A DNA stretch of 64,000 nt. Origin: Actinomycetota bacterium. GTDB taxonomy: Bacteria; Actinomycetota; Acidimicrobiia; Acidimicrobiales; Aldehydirespiratoraceae. A program made the translations under genes and the position numbers. Every line of letters starts with the position of its first letter. Position 1 is the stretch's first letter. Below, one piece after another: positions 7,650 through 15,843 of this stretch. The stretch lies in contig JAPOHW010000012.1 in NCBI GenBank assembly GCA_029979265.1, positions 42,286-106,285 on the forward strand, given 5' to 3'. The notes under the pieces were generated by a model. It had not been told where the DNA came from. It made no database searches and saw only the letters and a list, made by a program, of their open reading frames with translations.

Positions 7650-8579
7650 ATGAGGACGGTCGGCATCGACCTCGGCGGCACCAAGGTCATGGCGGTCTTG
7701 GTCGAGAACGGCGAGGTGCTGGCGAAGGTCAAGCGGCCAACGCCCACCGTGGGCGGGCCCGATGCAGTTGTCGCCGCGATGGTCGCCGTGGCGCGCAAGG
7801 TCGACCCTGAGGGAAGTGCCGCCGGTGTCGGCATCGGCGCGCCCGGTCCGGTCGTTCCTGGTTCTGGGGTTTTGCCGGCTGCCCCGAATCTCCCTGGGTG
7901 GGATCACGACGTAGACGTCGTTGGACGGGTCAGCGCAGCGCTCGAGGGTCGCCCGGTCAAGCTCGACAACGATGTGAACGTCGGCACCTTGGCGGAGTGG
8001 AAGCTCGGTGCCGGCCGAGGTGTCGATGATCTCCTCGGCGTGTTTGCGGGGACCGGTGTTGGCGCCGGACTCGTGCTCGACGGCCGCCTCCGGCAGGGGC
8101 CTCGCGGTCTGGCTGGCGAGATCGGCCACACGTTCGTTGCCTTCGACCAGTTTCATGATGCGCCGGTCGGGCGCGGTGAACTCGAGGACTACACGGGTCG
8201 TCGATCACTCCAACGCTGGGTCGACGTCTCACCGCCTGCGGAATCTGCATTCATGCGGAGCCTCATGCACAAGGGTCGGCTCAAATCGAAGGTGTGGGCG
8301 GAGGGTGTCGAGGCCGAAGACCCGCTCACCATGCGGTTGGTCAGTCGCGCCGCCTCCGCTCTCTCGGCGGCAATTGCCTCGGCGATCACGTTGATCGACG
8401 TGGAGCGGGTCGTGCTCGGTGGTGGGTTTGCCGAACGGCTCGGTGAGCCGTTCCGTCAGCGAGTCGACGCAGAAGTCGCAGCGCGTGCGTTCGCAGGCCA
8501 GACCGCGCCGGTCGTGGCCGCTCGACTGGGAGATACAGGTGGAGCGTTGGGGGCAGCGCTGCTGTTGGAGCACACATGA
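7650..8579 (+). CDS. ROK-family sugar kinase (glucokinase-like), zinc-motif variant
   Basis: A 309-residue cytoplasmic protein of the ROK group, which phosphorylates glucose or related sugars with ATP or polyphosphate. The phosphate-1 loop is GIDLGGTK (5-12), the catalytic Asp is in LDNDVN (105-110, Asp108), the second phosphate loop is FAGTGVGAG (132-140) and the GEIGH motif is at 156-160. The usual CXCGX2GCXE zinc motif after GEIGH is replaced by APVGRGELE, so the structural zinc Cys residues are missing. The start is ATG 7650, preceded by GGGGA. The stop overlaps the start of ppk1 by 4 nt (ATGA); coupling to polyphosphate kinase makes a polyphosphate-dependent glucokinase worth considering. 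Confidence 0.85.
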   Translation: MRTVGIDLGGTKVMAVLVENGEVLAKVKRPTPTVGGPDAVVAAMVAVARKVDPEGSAAGVGIGAPGPVVPGSGVLPAAPNLPGWDHDVDVVGRVSAALEGRPVKLDNDVNVGTLAEWKLGAGRGVDDLLGVFAGTGVGAGLVLDGRLRQGPRGLAGEIGHTFVAFDQFHDAPVGRGELEDYTGRRSLQRWVDVSPPAESAFMRSLMHKGRLKSKVWAEGVEAEDPLTMRLVSRAASALSAAIASAITLIDVERVVLGGGFAERLGEPFRQRVDAEVAARAFAGQTAPVVAARLGDTGGALGAALLLEHT

Positions 8580-10669
8580 CCACGCTCGACGCGCCGACGG
8601 ATGTCGTTGCCCGAGTCGGTGGCTGGGACGACAACGACACCGTCTTTCTCAATCGTGAACTGAGCTGGCTTGCGTTCAATGCACGGGTGCTCCAACTCGC
8701 CGCTGACGCTGACGTGCCGTTGCTCGAACAGGTGCGCTTCCTGTCGATCTTCTCGCGCAACCTTGACGAGTTCTTTCAGGTCCGCGTGTCGGGACTGTTC
8801 GATCAAGCTGCGGCTGGGGTGACGTCGCCGTCTCCCGATGGTCTGCTTCCCGGCGAGCAGCTCACCATGATCCGCGACGTCGTGCGTTCGTTGGTTGCCG
8901 AGCAGGCACGACGTTTGCAGGACTCGATCGTGTCGCAGTTGATGGCCGCCGGTATCAAGCTCGTCGAATGGCGTGATCTCACCGATGCTGAGCGGCTTGG
9001 ACTGACCGAACACTTTCGGGATCGGATCTTCCCGATTCTCACGCCGCTCGCCGTCGACCCAGGACACCCGTTTCCGTACGTTTCCGACCTCTCGTTGAAT
9101 CTCGCCGTCGTCGTTCGCGACCCTGTCGAGTCCCGCGAACTGTTTGCTCGGGTGAAGGTTCCGAACACACTGCTGCGGTGGACCCGAGTCGGTGAGGACC
9201 ATCGGTACGTGCCGCTCGAGCAGGTGATTGCAGCACACCTCGACGAACTCTTTCCCGGTATGGAAATCGTCGAACATCACCCATTTCGTGTCACCCGCAA
9301 TGCCGATCTCTCCGACACCCTCGACGATGCCGAGGATCTGCTGTCCGCAGTCGAGTTCGAGCTTCGACGCCGTCGGTTCGGGCGCGCGACTCGCCTCGAG
9401 ATCGATTCCGCCATGAGTGAGCAGGTCGTTGACTTGCTGATGCGCGAGTTCGATCTCGAAGCCTCTGCGCTGTACACCAACGATGCGCCCCTCGATCTCA
9501 CATCGCTGTCCGAGATCGCCGACATCGAGCGTCCCGACTTGCGTTACCCGGCGTGGAAAGGGGTGCGTGACCGTCGTCTCGAAGCCGATGATGAGCCGCT
9601 CGATCTCTTCGCAGAGATCCGGAAGGCCGAGATCGTCGTACACCATCCGTACGAGTCGTTCAGCCGTTCCGTCGTCGAGTTCATTCGCCAGGCAGCAGCC
9701 GATCCAAAGGTCCTCGCCATCAAGATCACGCTGTACCGCACGGCGTCCAACAGCCCCATCGTCGATGCATTGATCAACGCCGCCGAACAAGGAAAACAGG
9801 TCGCTGTTCTGGTCGAACTGAAAGCCCGGTTCGACGAGGCGGCCAACATCGGCTGGGCTCGCCGGCTCGAGAAAGCCGGCGTGCATGTGGCGTACGGTCT
9901 GCTCGGACTCAAGATCCATACGAAGGTCGCCATGGTGGTACGCGAAGACGCCGACGGGATCAGGCGGTACTGCCATGTCGGCACCGGCAACTACAACCAC
10001 CGCACCGCTCGGGTCTACGAAGACATCGGGATCATCACGGCCAACCCGCAGGTTGGTGACGATCTCGCGCACCTCTTCAATCATCTGACCGGCTACGGCC
10101 GTGAAATCGAATACGACACGCTCCTCGTGGCCCCAGATCAACTGCGCCCGCGACTCGAGGCGCTGATCGACGGTGAGATCGCGTCGGGTCGCGGTCGAAT
10201 CCTCATGAAAATGAATGCCCTCGTCGATGCACCGATGATCGAGAAGCTCTACGAGGCGTCACAGGCCGGCGTCGACATCGATCTCATCGTTCGAGGCCAG
10301 TGCAGTCTCCGTCCTGGGGTTCCTGGCCTGTCCGACCGGATTCGCGTTCGGTCGATCGTGGGCCGCTTCCTCGAGCACTCGCGCATCTTCACGTTCTTCA
10401 ACGGCAATGGCCTGGGTGAGCGGGTGACCTACATCGGATCGGCCGATCTCATGAGCCGCAACCTCAACCGTCGGGTAGAGGTCATGGTCCGGATCGACGA
10501 TCGAGAATCTCAGCACCGGGTCGACGAGATCATCGATGTCGGACTCGACGACGATCGACTCGCATGGACGCTCGACGGCAGCGGTGTGTGGACCAAGCGC
10601 CGCGGCCCGGCTGCGATCGATTCGCAGGTTCGACTCCAAGACCTCGCCCGAGCGCGGACGAATGGCTAA
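8576..10669 (+). CDS. ppk1: Polyphosphate kinase 1
   Basis: A 697-residue PPK1, which reversibly transfers the ATP gamma-phosphate to polyphosphate. Domains in order: N-terminal (FLNRELSWLAFNARVLQLA, about 23-41), head domain with FPYVSDLSLNLAVVV, and two phospholipase D-like C-terminal domains. The autophosphorylated His is in GLKIHTK (His448) and the second active-site His is in FLEHSRIF (His601), matching the E. coli pair in spacing. The tail YIGSADLMSRNLNRRVEVM is typical. The gene overlaps the ROK kinase (4 nt) upstream and the Nudix gene (8 nt) downstream. A ppk1-Nudix pairing also occurs in mycobacteria (ppk1-mutT1). Confidence 0.97.
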   Translation: MTTLDAPTDVVARVGGWDDNDTVFLNRELSWLAFNARVLQLAADADVPLLEQVRFLSIFSRNLDEFFQVRVSGLFDQAAAGVTSPSPDGLLPGEQLTMIRDVVRSLVAEQARRLQDSIVSQLMAAGIKLVEWRDLTDAERLGLTEHFRDRIFPILTPLAVDPGHPFPYVSDLSLNLAVVVRDPVESRELFARVKVPNTLLRWTRVGEDHRYVPLEQVIAAHLDELFPGMEIVEHHPFRVTRNADLSDTLDDAEDLLSAVEFELRRRRFGRATRLEIDSAMSEQVVDLLMREFDLEASALYTNDAPLDLTSLSEIADIERPDLRYPAWKGVRDRRLEADDEPLDLFAEIRKAEIVVHHPYESFSRSVVEFIRQAAADPKVLAIKITLYRTASNSPIVDALINAAEQGKQVAVLVELKARFDEAANIGWARRLEKAGVHVAYGLLGLKIHTKVAMVVREDADGIRRYCHVGTGNYNHRTARVYEDIGIITANPQVGDDLAHLFNHLTGYGREIEYDTLLVAPDQLRPRLEALIDGEIASGRGRILMKMNALVDAPMIEKLYEASQAGVDIDLIVRGQCSLRPGVPGLSDRIRVRSIVGRFLEHSRIFTFFNGNGLGERVTYIGSADLMSRNLNRRVEVMVRIDDRESQHRVDEIIDVGLDDDRLAWTLDGSGVWTKRRGPAAIDSQVRLQDLARARTNG

Positions 10670-11117
10670 CGCTTCCGTTTGGTTGCCTGCGCAACACCCC
10701 GAGGTCGAGGTCTGGGCCGCCGGAGGAGTTGTCTGGCGCCGCAGTGACGTCGGTATCGAGCTGCTGCTCGTGCATCGGCCAGCCCACCGGGACTGGACGT
10801 TCCCGAAGGGCAAACTCGACCCGGGTGAGACGCTGCGCCGGTGCGCACGCCGTGAGGTCGAGGAAGAGACGGGGTTTGTGTGCTCGACCGGTGTTCGCTT
10901 GCCGCTGGTGACCTATCGCGATGCCCAACGCAACCGCAAGGCGGTCGTCTACTGGACGATGACGGTCGACGGTGGTTCGTTCGTTCCCAATCGGGAGGTC
11001 GACGCTGTTGCGTGGTTCGATCTCGAGTCAGCTCGAGCATCCCTTTCGTATCAGCGAGATGTGGACCTGCTCGACGAGATCGCCGCAGCGATCGCATCCC
11101 CTACAGTGAGGACGTGA
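10662..11117 (+). CDS. Nudix hydrolase (MutT1-like, no phosphatase domain)
   Basis: A 151-residue protein. The Nudix box is complete: GX5EX7REUXEEXGU appears as G-KLDPG-E-TLRRCAR-REVEEETG. The N-terminus (EVWAAGGVVWRR) matches MutT1/Ap4A hydrolase-like proteins. Mycobacterial MutT1, found next to ppk1, carries an extra C-terminal histidine-phosphatase domain that is absent here. Likely substrates are 8-oxo-dGTP, diadenosine polyphosphates or related nucleotides. The start ATG 10662 lies inside ppk1, and the stop overlaps the MFS start by 4 nt. Confidence 0.93.
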   Translation: MANASVWLPAQHPEVEVWAAGGVVWRRSDVGIELLLVHRPAHRDWTFPKGKLDPGETLRRCARREVEEETGFVCSTGVRLPLVTYRDAQRNRKAVVYWTMTVDGGSFVPNREVDAVAWFDLESARASLSYQRDVDLLDEIAAAIASPTVRT

Positions 11118-12730
11118 CCTCCGACGGCTGGCGTCCGATGCGCTCACCGAAGTCGGACCAGCGCGGGGCGGAAGCGTTCATCGTCTCGCCGTTCATGCGG
11201 CTTGCTCGTGTTCATGCCCTTGGTGCCGCCTCCGACGCCGCGATCGCAGTCACCCTCGCCGGCTCGATCTTCTTTTCGATCAGCCCCGATGATTCTCGCG
11301 GCCGGGTTGCGCTCTACCTCGCATTGACGATGGCTCCGTTTGCGATCGTCGCACCGTTGCTGGGCCCGGCCATCGACCGGACCAGGGGCGGCCGGCGTTT
11401 GATGATCATCGCGACCGCCACCGTCCGAGCGGTCCTGGCGTTCCTGATGCTCAGCAACATCGACTCGCTGTGGCTGTTTCCCATCGCCTTTGCGATCCTC
11501 GTTTTTCAGAAGGGCTACTCGGTGGCAAAGAGCGCAGTTGTGCCGGCGCTGGTCCGCTCCGAGCACGATCTCGTCAGCACAAACAGTCGGCTTGCGTTGC
11601 TGAGTGCCGTCTCGAGCATGGTCGGCGCAACAGTGGCCGGTGGGCTCTCACTGGTCGGCGGTCCCGAGTTCGCTGCCGGGTTGGCCGTGGCCGGATTTGC
11701 TGTGACGGCGGTACTCGCAACGAAGTTGCCCGGGGTTGTCGTGGCTGCCGAGTCGACCTCGTCGCTGGAGAAAGCCGAACTGCGCGACACCCCGATTCTT
11801 TTGGCGGCGTACGCCACCGCCTGCCTGCGCGGCATCGTGGGCTTTGTCGCGTTCCTGTTGGCGTTCGAGTTTCGCGGAGGGTCCGAGGGCATCGACATCA
11901 GCACCCTGGGGTCGGCTGCGGGCGGCGCCACCGCTACGGCGCGCGGCATCGACATCACGGGGGACCCAGCTGCGCCGGTCTGGCATTTCGGTGTGGTGCT
12001 CGTCCTCGCCGGAGTCGGCGCACTGCTCGGCGCCCGCATCGCTCCCACCGTTCGCCAACGCATTCCCGAGGAGCGGATGCTGCAGACGGTGCTGGCCGCC
12101 ATCGTTGCAGCAGCGCTGTTCGCTGCATTTTCGTTCGATCTTTTCGGGGCCGCCGTGCTGTCGTTCGTGGTCGCCACCGGCGCAGCCACGGGAAAACTCG
12201 CCTTCGACTCGCTCGTGCAGCGTGCTGCACCCGACGTCAATTACGGCCGTTCTTTTGCCCGCTTCGAAGCGCGATTCCAGTTCGCCTGGGTTGTCGGCGC
12301 ATTCATTCCGGCCGTGATTCCGCTGAATCTCGCCGTAGGGGGAACCGGCGTGGCGTTGGTTGCCTTGGTCGCCCTCGTGTCATTTGCGCTCGGCCGACCG
12401 GTCACGTCTGCGATGTCATTGGCTTTTGTGCGCAACGGCACCCGTCGAATGCGAAGGCGAGACGCACAAACACGAGCGGCATCGAGCGCATCGACACCAG
12501 GTGATGCACGGCAGGAGATCTCTTCGGGAAGTGAAGGCGACGGCCTCGGTGGGGAACTCAGCCTCGAAGACCTGCGGCCGTCGCAGCCTGCAGCCCCGGC
12601 CGGCACCGAGCACTACACCGTCGACTGGGGTGTGATCGAGCCGATCGTGTCATCGGTCGAGGGTGTCGAGTTCGAGCAACCCGGTTCACTGCCAGCTCGC
12701 AACGACGAGCGGCCCGACTCAACTCGGTAG
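11114..12730 (+). CDS. Major facilitator superfamily transporter
   Basis: A 538-residue integral membrane protein from GTG 11114 (GTGA overlap with the Nudix gene). Hydrophobic segments typical of a 12-helix MFS carrier run from about residue 38 to 440. The loop between helices 2 and 3 carries PAIDRTRGGRR, like the MFS signature GxLaDRxGRR. Helix 3 onwards contains VRAVLAFLMLSN and FQKGYSVAKSAVVPALV. A hydrophilic C-terminal tail of about 90 residues, basic then acidic, is unusual. Substrate unknown; drug or metabolite efflux is the default. The end overlaps the convergent metalloprotease gene by 12 nt. Confidence 0.88.
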   Translation: MTSDGWRPMRSPKSDQRGAEAFIVSPFMRLARVHALGAASDAAIAVTLAGSIFFSISPDDSRGRVALYLALTMAPFAIVAPLLGPAIDRTRGGRRLMIIATATVRAVLAFLMLSNIDSLWLFPIAFAILVFQKGYSVAKSAVVPALVRSEHDLVSTNSRLALLSAVSSMVGATVAGGLSLVGGPEFAAGLAVAGFAVTAVLATKLPGVVVAAESTSSLEKAELRDTPILLAAYATACLRGIVGFVAFLLAFEFRGGSEGIDISTLGSAAGGATATARGIDITGDPAAPVWHFGVVLVLAGVGALLGARIAPTVRQRIPEERMLQTVLAAIVAAALFAAFSFDLFGAAVLSFVVATGAATGKLAFDSLVQRAAPDVNYGRSFARFEARFQFAWVVGAFIPAVIPLNLAVGGTGVALVALVALVSFALGRPVTSAMSLAFVRNGTRRMRRRDAQTRAASSASTPGDARQEISSGSEGDGLGGELSLEDLRPSQPAAPAGTEHYTVDWGVIEPIVSSVEGVEFEQPGSLPARNDERPDSTR

Positions 12731-13900
12731 GTCGATCCGCGCCAACCACAGACCTGGCGCATCGACCTCTGCCGGGGTGGGCAGGTTCTCTGCGTTGTCG
12801 AAGAGCCGGCTCAGGCCATCGGTGCCGGCCCGTTCGAGCACACCTGCCGTGAACGCCGTGCCCCGATCGTACTGTTCGGCGTTGAGGTGGAGTCCGAGGA
12901 TTCGTTCGACGAATCGGTCGCCGGCAGCAGCCTCGACCCTGCGACGACGAAGCGCTTCGGTGATCATCGAATACGAACCGATCAGTGTTTCGCCGATGGA
13001 GTCCATTGCCCAGTCGACGTAGCCCGTGATCGTGGCGATGATGGCGGTGAGCTCGGGTTGGATGGCCTCCTGCTCGGGTGATCGGACCGCTCCCAGCAGC
13101 ACCTCCGGATCGCCGAGCGTGTCCTGGAGTCCGGCGAGCGCATCAGGGCCCGCTGAGAGGTCGAGGCCACCGAACTGCCGTCCGATGCGCTCGGGGTCGG
13201 TGTCGAACGCCCCGGCGTAGCGCTCGAGAAGATCGGTGACGCGTCGGCGGACATGGTCGACACTGAACACCGCCTGATGCGTCACCTCGTGGAGGCACAC
13301 CCAGAGCCGAAGATCGTCCCGATCGAGTGACCAGTCTCGGCCGAAGTCGTCGACGTTGGGGAGGAGGACCAGCACCGGCTCGCCGATCGGGCGTGGGACG
13401 GGAAGGTCGTACCCGCCATGGGATCGGCGAGCAAGGTGGCCGACCATCGAGCCGGTCATCATGCCGAGCATGATCGGCCCCATCACCTGGCTGAGGTTGG
13501 CCATCATGGCGGTGACGGGGTCGTCGGGGGACACCTCGCCGCTCGGCGGTCCCATACCGCTGACGAGTGCCGATGACAGGTGCTCGAAAAGGGGTCGGTA
13601 ATCGTTGATCGTGCGATCGGCCCATTGCGAACGGTTCCCCACTTCGACCGAAACGCCGGTGGAACCGCCCAGGAGTCCGGTGGTCGAGGCAACCTGAAGT
13701 TCAGCGATCCGAACGAGTTGTTCGACGGCGATCCGATCGGTTGGGTCGATATTCGGCTCGGACCGTCCCTCGTTGGCGGTCGTGTGAGCGAGCTGGCGGA
13801 CGATTTCGTTGTTTCCTCCGGCTTGGGCTTGCACAAGCCTCATCAAGTCGTTCAAAAAGCCCATGCCGCCGAGGTCGTCGGGTGGCACTCCGTCGCTCAT
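12719..13900 (-). CDS. Zinc-dependent metalloprotease, DUF2342/F420-associated family
   Basis: A 393-residue soluble protein. The start is ATG 13900 (MSDGVPPDD); longer upstream reading is low-quality sequence. The zinc motif is WVCLHEVTHQAVF (HEVTH), with a hydrophobic region before it (MLGMMTGSMVGHLARR). The family is widespread in actinobacteria, often in F420-producing species; mycobacteria have it beside the UPF0182 and PDZ-Lon genes, which are also in this window. Physiological substrate unknown. It is convergent with, and overlaps, the MFS gene. The 73 nt upstream are shared with the divergent SDR gene. Confidence 0.9.
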   Translation of the reverse strand: MSDGVPPDDLGGMGFLNDLMRLVQAQAGGNNEIVRQLAHTTANEGRSEPNIDPTDRIAVEQLVRIAELQVASTTGLLGGSTGVSVEVGNRSQWADRTINDYRPLFEHLSSALVSGMGPPSGEVSPDDPVTAMMANLSQVMGPIMLGMMTGSMVGHLARRSHGGYDLPVPRPIGEPVLVLLPNVDDFGRDWSLDRDDLRLWVCLHEVTHQAVFSVDHVRRRVTDLLERYAGAFDTDPERIGRQFGGLDLSAGPDALAGLQDTLGDPEVLLGAVRSPEQEAIQPELTAIIATITGYVDWAMDSIGETLIGSYSMITEALRRRRVEAAAGDRFVERILGLHLNAEQYDRGTAFTAGVLERAGTDGLSRLFDNAENLPTPAEVDAPGLWLARIDLPS

Positions 13901-13973
13901 GACGGCATCGTAGGGGCGTGGCAAGTTCGATCCTCGGCAGCGGTCGCCTTTCCGAGCGCAGGTGTGTGTCCCG

Positions 13974-15008
13974 GTGACCGTTGTGATCACCGGCGCGGCG
14001 GGTGCTGTCGGGACGCGCGTCGTGCGTCGACTCGAGCGCGATCTGGAAGCGGTCGACATTCGGGCGGTCGACCGGGTGGTGGTCGGTGCTGGTGAGGGTG
14101 TGGACGTCAAGATCGTCGACCTGGCGGTTGACGATCTGACCTCGGTGTTCGCCGGTGCCGCCACAATCGTCCACCTCGCCACGACGGTGACTCCCGATGT
14201 CGACGACCCCGTAGCCGACGATCTGGAGCTCGCGATTTTGCGACGGGTGCTCGACGCCGCAACCGAGGTGGGTGTCGGCCACATGGTGGTGCTCTCGACA
14301 GCGATGGTCTACGGCGCGTGGGTCGGCAATCCTGTTCCTCTCACCGAGGAGGCGATGGTTCGACCCAACCCTGACTTCGGGTGGGCGAGTGTACGAGCTG
14401 CGGTCGAACAGCTCGCCCTCGAATGGGGTCGCGTTCCTGGCCGGGTGGTGTCGGTGTTGCGCCCGACGGCGCTCGTCGCCGACGATGCCCTCGGCCAGCT
14501 TGCTCGCGTGCTTCACGCAGCGCGAATCGGGATTGCGGCCGAGGGGGACCCTCCGGTGCAATATCTCCACGTCGACGATCTGGCCGGGGCGATCTCGACG
14601 GTCATCTCCGCTCGATTCGACGGTGTCGCCAACGTTGCGCCCGATGGCTGGATCCCGCCAGATTCGCTCGCTGACCTCGAGGGGCCGACCGCCCGCATCC
14701 GGGTGCCTGGTTGGGCTGCCCGGGGCATCGCTGCGCTCCGTTCGCGGGCCGGGTTGTCGCCCATCCCGCCAGGGATCGTGCCGTACACCAGCCACTCGTG
14801 GGTGGTCGCCAACGACCGGCTTCGGATGCTTGGCTGGCAACCCGACTACTCGAACGAAGAGGCGTGGGTCGTGTCGCACGAACCGAATGCACTCGACCGG
14901 TTGCCGGCCCGCCGGCGACAGGAGCTGGCGCTCGTCGCAGCCGGTCTGGTGCTGGCCGGCATCCTCCTCGGGATCGTGATCGCCGTCCGGCGGTTCCGCC
15001 GTCGCTGA
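13974..15008 (+). CDS. Atypical NAD(P)-binding epimerase/SDR with C-terminal membrane anchor
   Basis: A 344-residue extended short-chain dehydrogenase. The start is set at GTG 13974 so that the Rossmann strand begins at once (TVVITGAAGAVGTRVVRR, with TGAAGAVG); GTG 13962 is possible. It has the usual strand-4 segment VVLSTAMVYGAW. The catalytic YXXXK of the family is replaced: the segment reads GWASVRAAVEQ, giving Trp and Arg at the Tyr and Lys positions. A hydrophobic helix LALVAAGLVLAGILLGIVIA followed by RRFRRR ends the protein, so it is probably membrane-anchored with a cytoplasmic tail. A normal epimerase reaction is doubtful; NAD(P) binding is likely. Confidence 0.8.
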   Translation: MTVVITGAAGAVGTRVVRRLERDLEAVDIRAVDRVVVGAGEGVDVKIVDLAVDDLTSVFAGAATIVHLATTVTPDVDDPVADDLELAILRRVLDAATEVGVGHMVVLSTAMVYGAWVGNPVPLTEEAMVRPNPDFGWASVRAAVEQLALEWGRVPGRVVSVLRPTALVADDALGQLARVLHAARIGIAAEGDPPVQYLHVDDLAGAISTVISARFDGVANVAPDGWIPPDSLADLEGPTARIRVPGWAARGIAALRSRAGLSPIPPGIVPYTSHSWVVANDRLRMLGWQPDYSNEEAWVVSHEPNALDRLPARRRQELALVAAGLVLAGILLGIVIAVRRFRRR

Positions 15009-15143
15009 TCATCCGGCGAGCAGTCGCTCATCGCTGTCGAACCGTGGGGTGACGGGTTCACCGGTTTGGTTGGCCGTCGCAAAGATGCCGCCGATCGAGG
15101 ATCTGCAGCGAGCGGTGCCTCCGCGACCCCTAATCTGTTCGAC

Positions 15144-15635
15144 ATGCTCTCTGCTCCGCCGTCCGGCGATGACTGGCTCGGTCTCACCGAGGATCCGATC
15201 CCGGTCGGTTCGGCCGCGGATTGGTCGGTCCTTCCCCGATGTGGCGCAGTCGTGCTTTTCAGCGGAACCGCGCGCGACCATGCACCTGGACGAGACGAGG
15301 TCGAACTGCTCGAGTACGAGGCGTACGAGGAGCACGTGGTTCCTCGGCTGGCATCGATCGCGACCGAAATGCGATCCCGATGGCCGTCCCTGGGCCGGGT
15401 CGTATTGATCCATCGCATCGGCGTGGTCCCGGTCGGGGAGAGTTCGGTCGTCGTCGTCGCCTCGGCACCGCATCGGCCCGAAGCGTTCGCCGCGGCCCGC
15501 TTCGGGATCGACACACTGAAGGCATCGGTGCCGATCTGGAAGCGTGAGACCTGGCGCAACGGCGAGTCCTGGGGTCTCGAAGCCCAACACATCAGCGCAG
15601 CGGCCGATGCACCGTCGCCTCAGGAGCCGACGTGA
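15144..15635 (+). CDS. moaE: Molybdopterin synthase catalytic subunit MoaE
   Basis: A 163-residue MoaE, which with MoaD converts precursor Z (cPMP) to molybdopterin. Family landmarks: VVLFSGTARDHAPGR, LEYEAYEEHVVPRL, VVLIHRIGVVPVGESSV, SAPHRPEAFAAARFGID and LKASVPIWKRE, whose Lys belongs to the active site. The start is ATG 15144. The stop overlaps the next small gene by 4 nt. No MoaD is adjacent. The 135 nt between the SDR gene and this start (15009-15143) contain nothing I could identify. Confidence 0.95.
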   Translation: MLSAPPSGDDWLGLTEDPIPVGSAADWSVLPRCGAVVLFSGTARDHAPGRDEVELLEYEAYEEHVVPRLASIATEMRSRWPSLGRVVLIHRIGVVPVGESSVVVVASAPHRPEAFAAARFGIDTLKASVPIWKRETWRNGESWGLEAQHISAAADAPSPQEPT

Positions 15636-15841
15636 GCGACGCCGTCGGATTCCTGATCGTTCCCGGTTTCGCAGCGGTGGCCGGTTCGTTGGTCATCTGG
15701 TTGGTGTCGAGGTCGCGCCGTCCAACCGAACCCGGTTTCGGTGAGCAGATGCGCAGATTGGCCCCCGATGCGGGCACACAGCCACACCCTCAGCCGACCG
15801 GTATCGTCACCCTCGACGATCAACCAGGTGAGGAGGTCTAG
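15632..15841 (+). CDS. Small single-pass membrane protein
   Basis: A 69-residue protein from GTG 15632, overlapping moaE by 4 nt. It has one hydrophobic helix (about 5-25, FLIVPGFAAVAGSLVIWLV) followed by a basic stretch (SRSRRP) and a hydrophilic tail, so the tail is probably cytoplasmic. No known family. Its stop TAG lies between the ribosome site and the CTG start of mreB, so translation of the two is probably coupled. Confidence 0.65.
   Translation: MSDAVGFLIVPGFAAVAGSLVIWLVSRSRRPTEPGFGEQMRRLAPDAGTQPHPQPTGIVTLDDQPGEEV
15831..15836 (+). promoter_or_regulatory. Ribosome binding site that fixes the CTG start of mreB
   Basis: A perfect AGGAGG with a 7-nt spacer to CTG 15844. The mreB frame has a stop at 15829-15831 and no ATG, GTG or TTG before 15889, which is already inside the conserved ATP-binding motif. 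This site is the main evidence for the CTG start. Confidence 0.75.
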
Positions 15842-15843
15842 CT

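Noticed and set aside
8456..10141. 561-residue leftward open frame
   Set aside because: It is the antisense of ppk1, which has full homology on the forward strand; it arises from GC-rich codon bias.
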